Origin: Anaeromyces robustus
Taxonomy: Eukaryota > Neocallimastigomycota > Neocallimastigomycetes > Neocallimastigales > Neocallimastigaceae
Assembly: GCA_002104895.1 (NCBI GenBank)
Contig: MCFG01000489.1
Span: forward strand, 1-43,588
Direction of reading: 5' to 3'
Length of the DNA: 43,588 nucleotides
Positions 23,512 through 34,925 of the stretch are shown here, piece after piece. The number at the start of each line of letters is the position of its first letter. Position 1 is the stretch's first letter. The notes beneath the pieces were generated by a model. The model saw only the letters and a program-made list of their open reading frames with translations. It was not told the origin of the DNA and made no database searches. A program made the translations under genes and the position numbers.

Positions 23512-25818
23512 TGTTATTATTAATAGAGTAATTGAATCTTATAACAGAACATTAAAAAGAGTATCAACTTCTCTTAATTATTTAACCAATTTAGAGACAT
23601 TGTAATAAATATAAAATAAAATAAAATAAAAAATATATAAAATATTATATTTAAATATATTATATTATATATTATATATATTATATTAATAATTGTTAAT
23701 AATGTAATTTATTTATATAATATTAAAGGGAAATTAAAGCTAATGGTGCTGATGTTGCTTTTATTAGTCATTCTACTTTAGAAAATTTACAAAAACTTAG
23801 AACTATGTAAATTTATTTATTTATTTATATATATATATATATTTATTTCTTTTATAATTTCTTAAAACTTTTGTATTATTTAAAATGATTAAAATAAATT
23901 ATTTTTTTTTATTCAATACTCATCATATTTTATTAATGTCTTTTTTTTTTTTTTTTTTTCATGAATAATTATTTAAATAATATATATATTTATTTACATT
24001 AGCGATATCACTAATGATGTTGGTTTAAATTTAAAAAGAATTGGATGTCTTACTAATCTTGTTTACCTGTAATATATATTATATATATAAATATAAATAT
24101 TAATAAAATAATTTAAAAAATAGTTAAAGATATATTAATATTTTTTTTTTTTCATTTATTATTATATAAAAATATTTTAGTCGTTTAGTTTGTGAAAATA
24201 CTACATCTTTACCAAATAATATTGGTAATCTTAAGAAGCTCAAGGAATTGTAAATTAATTTAATTTTTTTTTTTATATTTTTTTGAATATTGTAATAAAT
24301 TAATTATTATTAGTATTTATTTTTTTTAATAAATAAAAATATAAATATTTATCAACAAATAATAATAATAAATATATAAAATTTTTACTAACTAAAACCT
24401 TTTAATTAATAAATTTATTAAAAACAAACAAACAAACAAAAAAAAAAGATCTCTTTATGGTAATCCAATCAAGACTATTCCTGATACTATTGGTGATCTT
24501 GAAAGCCTTGAAGATCTGTAAAATAAAATATTTTATATATTTTATATTATTTACTACCATTTTTTATTTATATATATATATATTAAAAATATTTAATTTT
24601 TTTTTTAAAATTTATATAATTAATTATTTATATAAATTATTTATTTTAATATATTTATATTTCAAAAGTTATTTAGCTGATAATCAAATTGAATCTATAC
24701 CTGAATCTATTGGAAATCTTGCCAAACTTAAATATTTGTAAGAAAAAAGAAAAAAAAAAATAAATAAAAAAATTAAATATAATAAAATAAAAAAGAAATT
24801 TATTATATATAAATATATACAATATATATATTTTTTAAAATATACTATAATTTAATAATTATATTAATACATAATAATAACACTATAAATATATATATAT
24901 ATTGTTAATTATTTGGATTTATATAATAATCATAAATGTTTTATTTTTTTTGATATATAAAGAAATTTAGCCCGTAATAAAATTACTTCAATCCCATCCT
25001 CTATTGGTAATTTATCAAATTTACAAAGATTGTAAGTATATAATTTTATTATTATTATTTTTATAAACAATTTATTTATTTATTTATTTAAGGAAAATAC
25101 CATATATATATAATAAAATAAAAAAAAGATAAAATTAAAATATTTAATTATAAAAATACTAAAAATAAAAAAAAATAAATAAATATTAAATATTATTATT
25201 ATATATATAAAATATTAAATAGATCTTTAGATGGTAATCAAATTGAAATAATCCCTGATTCTTTAGAAAATCTTGAAAAATTGGATCATTTGTAAATTTT
25301 TCAATAATAATTATATTATAAACGAACTTTAAATATAAAAAGAATAAAATAAAAAAAAAAAATAAATATAAAATAAAAAATTAATATTTTATTTTTTTTA
25401 TATATATATAATATTATTTATTAATTAGATCTTTAGAAAATAATAAAATTAAAGTAATACCTGATTCTATTGGAAATCTTAAAAAATTGGATCATTTGTA
25501 AATATTTTTCTCTTCTTCCTTTTTTTTTTTTTTTTTTTATAATATATTTATTTAATTATATAATAAACATATTATTATTGTAATTTTTTTTTGAAACAAA
25601 TATATATATATTATTTTTATATATATAGATTATTATCCAGTAATGAAATTGAATCCATTCCTGAATCTATTGGAAATCTTGAATCATTACAATATATGTA
25701 AGTGTATATTGTATATATATTATTTCATTAAATACAATTTTTTTTTTTTTTTAAAAAAAATAAAAATAAAAATTAAATGTAAAGATGTTATTAATTAATT
25801 AATTATTTTTTTTTAAAA

Positions 25819-25852
<34 letters not shown>

Positions 25853-26265
25853 AACATTTTTAGTTCATTATCCTATAATAAAGTTCAATCCGTTCCTGAT
25901 TCTATTGGAAACCTTAACAATCTTCAATATGTGTAAATATTAAATATAAAGAAAAAAAAATCTTTTTTTTTTAATTAATATTCATATTATAAATTTAACC
26001 ATTTTGATTAATAGTTTTAATATGTATAATTATTATTATTATTAAAATAAAAATTTTAATTATTTTATGTTTTTATTTTATTTTATTTTATTTTTTGTTT
26101 CATAATATATATATATATATACATAATAATAATATAATTATTATTCTATTTTTTTAATAAAGTTATTTAGATCATAATAATATTACTAGTATTCCAGAAT
26201 CTCTTAAAAATTTAAGTTCAATTAGAGTTTTAAATACCTCCTATAATCCTATTAAATCAGAATAA
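21994..26265 (+). CDS. Secreted leucine-rich-repeat protein, 18 exons, one LRR per exon
   Basis: The spliced model of 470 aa was built by eye. Exons: 21994-22154, 22351-22419, 22575-22649, 22869-22955, 23101-23172, 23277-23351, 23527-23601, 23729-23806, 24003-24068, 24181-24249, 24449-24517, 24669-24737, 24963-25031, 25223-25291, 25429-25497, 25629-25697, 25864-25932, 26163-26265. Exon 1 encodes a signal peptide (MKFNLLFKTISLF) and a small Cys-containing start (INECNEIKENWG). Exons 2-9 encode irregular repeats of 22-29 aa. Exons 10-17 encode regular 23-aa LRRs such as YLADNQIESIPESIGNL, and exon 18 the last repeat and stop. All 17 introns (104-230 bases) are phase 2, start GTAA and end AG. 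The repeat class resembles the SIGNL-type LRRs of bacteria, protists and plants. The likely role is an extracellular binding protein with no evident enzymatic part; the ligand is unknown. Exons 14 and 15 look like a recent internal duplication. Confidence 0.9.
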
Positions 26266-26399
26266 AATCTGGAAATGTAAAGAAAAAAAAAATTTTTTTT
26301 TTCTATGTAAATTGTAATCTGTAATCTGTAATCTCTAGGGTTAAAAAAATAATATTGATTAATATTATCTACACATTTCTTTTTATTAATAATGATAAA

Positions 26400-26445
<46 letters not shown>

Positions 26446-27171
26446 TAAAGAAATGATTATCAAATTATAATAATGTTATAATTAATCTAATCTAATATGA
26501 TAATATTAAATCTAATACAAAAAAAAAAAAAAAAAAAAAGCAAATATAAATAAAAAATAATAATAAAAATTCATTTTGATTTTTTTTTCATTTTATTATG
26601 TTATTAGTATTTTTAATTAAATACTTTTTTATTAATAGTAAAATTGTATTCTATCTAAATAAATATTTGTTTATTCTCTTTTATTATTTTATTATTTTAT
26701 TATTAAATAATAATCTTGTAGCATTTTTTTGTAAATAGGAAATAGTAAATAGTATAATTGTAAAATATAAAAATATAAAATGTATTAATTTAATTTAAAA
26801 AAAAAAAAAAAAAAATTTAAAACCTTTTTTTTAACAATTTTTTAGCATTGTGTTGTGTGGCTAAGAAATTTCATTATAGTTTAAATAAATCCACTTTTTT
26901 TGGTTAAAAATTAAAAAAAAAAAAAATTTTTTTCATCTTTATTTGTGATTAAAATTTTTGTTAACTATTTAAATCAATATTTAAATCAATATTTAAAACA
27001 TGATTTTATTTATTATTATTTATTATTATTTACTTATTTATTTATATTTAATTATTATCATAATTTCTTTTTTTTTTTAAAAAAAAAGTTAAAACAAAAT
27101 ATTTAAAAATAATTAATTTACTACATTAAAACATAAAAAATATTCTTTTTAATTGTATATTAATAAGCCTC
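26266..27171. other. Intergenic DNA between the LRR genes
   Basis: A+T-rich with an (AAT)n run (26398-26445), a short CTGTAATCTGTAATCTCTAG repeat just after the first gene (26315-26338) and poly-A tracts. No gene is seen. Confidence 0.5.
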
Positions 27172-27300
27172 AATTATTAATTATCATGTGATTTTTATTT
27201 ATTATTTTAATGAATTTATTATTCTTTTACTATTAATTATTTTACATAAATTTATAATTATTTATAAATCACATGTTATTATATGCCACAATTCTTTTTT
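27172..27300 (+). promoter_or_regulatory. Upstream module of the second LRR gene
   Basis: ATTATCATGTGAT, TTACATAAATTTAT, ATCACATGT and ATATGCCAC follow the order and approximate spacing of the module at 20995-21125. ATCATGTGAT here is nearly a perfect inverted repeat of the later ATCACATG. Confidence 0.45.
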
Positions 27301-28285
27301 ATTGTTTTTTTTTTTTTGTAAAAAAAGATAATATTAATTTTTCCAACAAATTTTATCTGTTTTTGTTTTTTAACTTTTTTTTTTTTTTTGTATTTTTTTA
27401 ACTTGCATAATATTAAATTAAATTAAATTAAATTAAATTAAATTTTTAATATAGAATATTGATTTCCATTTAATAATAATATATTGTAATATATTATGAT
27501 AATATAATAAATATATATAAAATGTAAAAATGTAAAATGGTTAAAAAATGTAAAAATCATACACACAAAAGAAAAAAGAACACAAATAATAATTAAAATA
27601 TTTAATATTTAATAATTGAATAATAAACAATATTAAAATACTAATTGAATAATAAATAATAAATAATAAATAATAAATAATAAATAATAAATAAATAAGT
27701 TTATTATTAATCAATTATTATTCAATTAATCTTTATTAACTATTAAATATTATTATTATTATTAAATCATTTTATTTTATTAAATTATTTATGGAATATT
27801 TTTACTAATTATTCTGTATTTATTATTATTGATTATTGAATATTATTATTATTAAATTATTATTATTAAATATTATTATTAAATATCTTTAATATCTTTA
27901 ATATTGTTTATTATTATTTATTTTGTTATTATTTATTTTGTTATTATTTTAATATTAAATTATTAAATATTTTTAATATTTTTAATTAATATCACTTTTT
28001 TTTTAATTTGATTTGGTTTGTAGTACAAAAATAAAAAAAAATATAAAGAAAAAAAAGAAAAAAAAAATTCAAATCATTAAATAATAAATAATATGATAAA
28101 AGTTTATATATAAAAAAAGAAAAGTCGTTAAATAAAAAATAATTTAAATAAAAATAATTTAAATAAAAAAAAAGTTATTAAATTTAAAAATAAAAATTTA
28201 ATAACATAAATAAATAAAAAGTAAAGAATTAAATAAAAATAAAAATAAAAATAAAATAAAACTCAGTTTTTTTTCTTTAACCAGA
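27301..28285. other. 5' flank of the second LRR gene
   Basis: AATTA-type and AATAAATAAT-type simple repeats (27415-27440, 27650-27690) and (ATT)n runs. The last 150 bases repeat AAAAGTTATTAAA and AATTTAATAACATAAATA blocks that also precede the first LRR gene. Confidence 0.45.
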
Positions 28286-29465
28286 ATGAAATTCAATTTA
28301 TTATTTAAAGTAATTTCTTTATTCATTTTAAATGCTTGTCTCTTTACTAGAGCTGAAAGTATTAATGAATGTAATGAAGTTAAAGAAAATTGGGGTGACT
28401 TTATTAGTCAATGTAAAAATGACGATGCTGGAAAAGCTTATTATTTGTAAGTAAAAAATAAATTAATTTAATAATAATAATAATAATAATAAAAAAAAGT
28501 ATTTTAAATTATATTAATATGTATATATTATATATATATTATTTCTATTTTGATAATATATAATTATTTTTAATAATATTAACATTTATAACTTATAATT
28601 TATAATTAATTAATTAATTATATAACTAAATAACTAAAAATTATAAAAGAATTGTTAAATATGGTATAACTCAAGATTTGATTGATAAAATTTCTACTTT
28701 TTCAGAACTTAAAACAATGTAACATATATATAATAATTATTTTTAAATAAAAAAAATAAAAAAAATTAAAAACTAATTTATGAATATATCTTTAAATTTA
28801 AAAAAGTTCATTTGTTTATGTTCCTATTGATGATGAATTAAACTTTAGACCATTTAGAAAGAATACTAAACTTAATTCAGTGTAATACATTTATAATAAT
28901 TTATTATTATTATATATATCAAAAAATTATTATTATTCTTTTAGTTTAATTATTATTATTATTATTTTATTTTATTTTATTTTAAATTAATTAAATATAT
29001 ATATTTTTATTGAAAATTTGAAAAATAAAAAATATATAATTATATATAATTATATATATAATTATTCATTTATATATATACATTTTTTTTTTTATTAAAT
29101 GAATTTATTATTATTTTTTATTTTTTAAATAGATGTTTTGATAATGAAAAAACAGGACCATACAGATTAGATTATGAACCATATAGAGTACGTAATAAGG
29201 TTATAAAATATTTCCCAAATTTAACACTTATGTAAGTTTAAAAAAATTTAAATTATTTTTTTTTTTTTATAATTTCAAAAATAAATTATAAGAGATTCTA
29301 TAATTTAATAATTTTTTTTATTTTATATTATTTATTATTAATAATATTAATAATATATAATATATGTAAAATAGATAATAAATAAATAATAAATAATAAA
29401 TAATAAATAATAAATAATAATTAATATAGTTATAATATAATAAAAAAATAATAAATAATAGTGGT

Positions 29466-29499
<34 letters not shown>

Positions 29500-30125
29500 T
29501 TTATTTTTTTCAGATATTAAAATTTATATCATTTATATTATTTATTTATATTTAAATAGATCATTTTATCATGTTATAATTGGAAAATCAGCTCTTGATG
29601 AAATTGGTACTTTAACTAAACTTACTTCTATGTAAATATTTTTTTTTATTATTAATAAAATTAAAATATATATTTATATATATACAATAACTTTTTTTTT
29701 TTTTTTTTTTATAAAAATCATATTAATAATTTTTATTTATCATACTCTTATTTTTAATTTTTTTATAAAATAAAAAAACTAGAGAATTTCATAAAACTAC
29801 TTTTGATGATGATGCTACTTTCCATTCCTTTAAATCATTAACTAATCTTACTCGTTTGTAAATATTTTATAATAATTATAAATATTATTATATATTATAT
29901 AAAATAATATAAGATAAATAATATATATATATAAATATATTTATATATATTATATAACATATTTATAATTACTATGATTATTAATTATTAACTATTTAAT
30001 TATTATTTAATTAATAATAGACAAATTGAAGCTTATAAAAAGACATTAAAAAGAGTTTCAACTTCTCTTAATTATTTAACCAACTTAGTAAACTTGTAAT
30101 TAATTATAAATTTATTAATTTAAAC

Positions 30126-30160
<35 letters not shown>

Positions 30161-30908
30161 TAAATATAAAATATAGAATAAAAAATACAACAAAAAAAAA
30201 TTTTTTTTTTTTTTTATAATTTACTCATATATATTTATAATTATATAAAATATTATTCTATTTATAATTATTTAACTCTACAAATTGATAATATAGGGAA
30301 ATTAGAGCTGATGGTGCTGATTTCGCTTTTCTTAGTCATCCAACTTTAGAAAATTTAAAAAGTCTTAAATATCTGTTAGTATTTACATATTTACATATAT
30401 ATATATATACAATATATAATGATTATTCTAATATTTATTTAATTAAAAATATTATAATATATAATATATTTAAATATTTATAATATTTTATTAATAATTT
30501 AATTTTTATAATTATTTCATAATTTTATATTATATTATTATATTGTTATTTTAGTGATGTAACTAATGATATTGGCTTAGATTTAAAATATATTGGATCT
30601 CTTACCAATTTAGTATTACTGTAATATATACATTAAAGAAAAAATAAAAAATATAAAAAATAAAAAAAAAAAAAAATTATAACATACATATATTTTGAAA
30701 TAATTTATAATAAATATTTTTTTTTTTTTATTTTTTATTTCTTATTTTTTTTTATATATTTATTTTTAATATTCATTTATTAATAAAAATAAATAAATAA
30801 ATATATATTATATTCAGTATTTTAGATTGTTCCAATGCTAAATCTTTCCCAAATAATATTGGTAATCTTAAAAACCTCAAGGAAATGTAAATTGAAATAA
30901 TTTGATGA

Positions 30909-30949
<41 letters not shown>

Positions 30950-32479
30950 TAAACTATAATAGATATATATATATATTATAATAAATTTGAAATAATAAAT
31001 ATAATATAATATTTATTAATATCTTTTATATATATATATACTGATATTTGCTGAAAATAAACTATAATATAAATAAATAAACAAATAAATAAAAAACAAA
31101 CACACACACATACAAACAAAAAAAAAGTACCCTCTTTAGTAGCCCAATTAAAACTCTTCCAGATAGTTTTGGAGATCTTGAAAGTCTTGAAAATATGTAA
31201 AATATTTCAAAATAAAAATTTTTTTTTTTTTTTTTTTAACTTTTATAATGAAATATAAAATATATACATATATATATATATTTTATAACTTGGTACATAT
31301 GTATTAATTTATTTATTTATTTATTTATATTTATATTTATATTTATAAAGTTATTTGGCTAGTAATGAAATCGAAACAATTCCAGAATCAATTGGAAACC
31401 TTAAAAATCTTAGAATTCTGTAAATATATATAAATATATAATTATTAGATTTAATTTAATATAATTATATTATTCATTAATCATGATAATAAATATTATT
31501 ATTATTTTAATTATTATCATATATATATTGGTTTTATATAAAAACTATGTAATTAAATTTTTACATATATTAATTTATATATATATATATATATATATAT
31601 AAAGTAATTTAGGCTATAACAAAATCAAAGAAATCCCATCATCTATTGGTAATTTAGTAAACTTAGAAAAATTGTAGAGTATTTTTAATATTTTATATAA
31701 AAATATAAAATAATTTAAAAATATAAATAAAAAATAAAAAAAAAAAAAAAAAAAAAAGATAAATATATTAAATATATATATATATATTTTACATTTTTTA
31801 ATATTACTTTATATATATTATCTACAAATATATATATTAATTAGATCCTTAGAAAGTAATAGTATTGAAGTTATACCTGAATCTATTGGAAATCTTAAAA
31901 AATTGGATAATTTGTAAATTTTTCAATAATTGTTTTTTTTTTTTTTTTATTTTTTTATTTAATTATTTAGAAAAAAAAATTATTAAAATATATTTATTAT
32001 TATTATTATTATTTTTTTATAAAAAAAATTATTAAAATATATTTATTATTATTATTTTTTTTATAAAAAAAAATATTAATAAATTAATAAATGTATATAT
32101 ATATATTTAATATTTTATTTTTTAGATCATTATCCTATAATAAAATTGAAGTAATTCCAGAATCCATTGGAAATCTTGAAAATATAGTTAATCTGTAAAA
32201 TATTATATATTTCAAAAATTATTTTTATTTTTTATTTAAAATTTTTAATAAATAAAAAAAAAAATTATTCTTTTTTTTTTTTATTAATATATAATAATAA
32301 TAATATATATATATATATATACTAATTATTATTACTATTTATTTTATTTTATTATTATATCTTATTATTTAGCCGTTTATCTAATAATAATATTCAATCT
32401 ATTCCTGATTCTATTGGAAACCTTCAAAATCTTAAATATCTGTAAGCAATAATAAATAAATTTTCATAAATATAATATT

Positions 32480-32517
<38 letters not shown>

Positions 32518-32707
32518 TATTATTAAATATTACATATTAATAACTTCTTTTTTTTTTTTAATTATAAATATACCTTTTTATTATATTTTATATTTATAAT
32601 ATAGTTATTTAAATAATAATAATATTACCAGTATTCCAGATTCTCTTAATAATTTAAGTTCAATTAGAGAATTAAATTTAAATAATAATCCTATTAAATC
32701 AGAATAA
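28286..32707 (+). CDS. Second secreted leucine-rich-repeat protein, 17 exons
   Basis: This tandem paralogue of 21994-26265 gives a spliced 451-aa protein. Exons: 28286-28446, 28650-28718, 28807-28881, 29133-29231, 29560-29631, 29783-29857, 30021-30095, 30297-30374, 30555-30620, 30818-30886, 31128-31196, 31351-31419, 31605-31673, 31845-31913, 32126-32194, 32373-32441, 32605-32707. Exon 1 has the same length (161 bases) and encodes a signal peptide plus INECNEVKENWG. Exon 4 is 12 bases longer than its partner, and one 23-aa LRR fewer is present near the C-terminus. All 16 introns (88-328 bases) are phase 2. Fourteen donors start GTAA; intron 8 starts GTTAGT and intron 13 GTAGAG. The exons are clearly similar between the genes while the introns are not, indicating selection on the protein. 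Confidence 0.9.
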
Positions 32708-33117
32708 AATCTTGAAAGAAGAAAAAAACATTAAAGAAAAAAAAATTTTTTTTTTTTGAAATTTTCTATGATAATCTTCTAATTAAAAAAAAAAGAGAAA
32801 AATAACATAGAAAATATTTTTTTTAAAAAGATATTAATTAATATTTATTTACACTCTCACACACATATTTTTTTTTCTTTAATGGTAAGAAAAAAAAAGA
32901 AAGAAAGAAAGAATGATTATGAAAATTCTTTAAAAAAAAAATTATTATAGATTAAATAATTTTTTCTATAATAATTAATATTATTCAAAAAAAAAAAAAG
33001 TGATAATAATTTAATATTTATTTATTAATATTTTAATGTTTTTATAATTTTTATTTTTTAGGGTTATATTATTAAATTATTAATATTAATCAAAATTAAA
33101 TTATTTTTATTTAAATT

Positions 33118-33152
<35 letters not shown>

Positions 33153-33929
33153 TTTATTTTTTCAAGTTAAATTTTTTTTATTATTATAATAATTGTGTTA
33201 GTAAATAGAATAAAACTAAAAAAAAAAAAAAAAAAAAAATAGGTTATATTAAATTTATTATATAGATATATATATATATAAATAATTAAAATATAAAAGT
33301 AAATAATAAATTAGAATAAATAAAAATAATTTAACTTGAAAAAAAAATTAAGAAAAAAAAAAAAAAAACAAATTGTAAAAAAAAAAAAAAAAAAGTACAA
33401 ATTGTAAAAAAAAAATAAGAAAAATAATGCAAATTGTAAAAAAAAAAAATAAAAAAAAAAAAAAAAAGTATTTAATTAAATTAATAAAAAATATATATAT
33501 TAATATAATATATTAATTTCATTATATATAGAGAATATCACTCTTTTATTAAAGTTTTTATTTTTTTTTTTTAAAAAAAAAAAAAAAAAAGGGATTGATA
33601 CTTTAATTTTTTTCTTTTTTTAAAAGAATATTCTTAAAAAAAAGAAATCTTTTTTTAAATATAATCAAATTATATTTTAAAAAAAAAAAAAAAAATTAAT
33701 TAAATTTTAAAAAAAAAAATTGACTTTTGATGCTTATTTAGTATTTATTTTATTATTATTAGGAATAAAAAAAATTATGATGGATAATTTATGGGTTAAA
33801 ATTTTTATATTATAATTTTTAATTTAATTTAATTTTTTTTTTTTTTTAAAATATTATTTAAAATACGAATCATATAAATCTTATTTATTTTTTTATTTTT
33901 TTATTTTATTTTATTTTTATTTTTTTCCA
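32708..33929. other. Intergenic A+T-rich DNA
   Basis: Long homopolymers, e.g. poly-T at 33120-33150, poly-A around 33220-33240, and a CAAATTGTAAAAAAAA repeat at 33369-33450. No gene is seen. A GAAAGAAAGAAAG run lies at about 32899-32912. Confidence 0.55.
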
Positions 33930-34180
33930 TTCTAATACTTAACAATAAAAGTGTTAATAATTTTATTTTTTATTTACTTTATTTTGTTTTTTTTCCATAT
34001 TATTATTTACTTAACTGTTAATAATTTTATTTTTTATTTACTTTATTTTGTTTTTTTTCCATACTATTATTTGCTTAACAATAAAAGTGTTAATAATTTT
34101 CATTTTTATTTACTTTATTTTGTTTTTTTTCCATACTATTATTTATTTAATAATAAATTGTTAATAATTTTATTTTATTT
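33930..34180. repeat. Satellite-like tandem repeat, unit about 63-70 bp
   Basis: A unit holding GTTAATAATTTTATTTTTTA, TTTACTTTATTTTG and TTTTTTCCATACTATTATTT occurs three times plus a partial copy. Some units carry an extra AACAATAAAAGT block. The 80-codon frame at 33951-34193 is only this repeat read as protein. Confidence 0.85.
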
Positions 34181-34652
34181 AATAATCATTTAAATTATTA
34201 ATAATATTAATATATCATTATCATTATTATTATATAATTATTATTATATAATTATTATTATATAATTATTATTTTATTACTACTTTTTTTCTAAAATGAA
34301 ATTGAAAAATAATTATAAAATTATTTATTGATTAAAAAAAATAAAAAATAAAAAATAAAAAAGTAATAATAAATATGAATATTTTTATGAATTAGCTTAA
34401 ATAATTTATAGAATATAAAGAAAAGTAAAGTAAAATAAATTAAGTTACATATTTTATCATGTCTTTATTTTTTTTTTATATATGAAATATACGATATATG
34501 ATTATGATTATGATTATGATTATGATAAATACAATTAATAAATAATATCTTTAAGTCATTTTTTTTTTTAAATAGAAAGAGAGTTAATCTTTCTGAAATA
34601 ATTATTAGATAATAAAAAGAATTAACAAATAAATTAAATTAAATTAAATATA

Positions 34653-34715
<63 letters not shown>

Positions 34716-34925
34716 CTAAATAAATAACTTAATTTTGAAAAAAAAAAAAATAATAAAATTTTTATTATATGTAGGATTAATGCGATAATATGATCTAATA
34801 ATTTTTTTTAATATCTTATTAGAGTGATATGATTATTTTATAATATTATATTATTTCTTTTATTTCTTCTATTTCTTCTATTTTTTCTATTTCTTCTATT
34901 TCTTCTATTTTTTCTATCTTTTTTT
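34181..34925. other. 3' flank of the phosphatase gene with simple repeats
   Basis: Runs of TTATTATATAA (34230-34272), ATTATG (34499-34524), AAAT (34655-34712) and TTCTATTTCTTCTATT (34856-34918). No gene is seen. Confidence 0.6.

Noticed and set aside
24457-24741. 94-codon ORF within the first LRR gene
   Set aside because: It runs through an exon, an intron and another exon partly in the wrong frame; the spliced model explains the sequence.
33951-34193. 80-codon ORF
   Set aside because: Translation of the satellite repeat.
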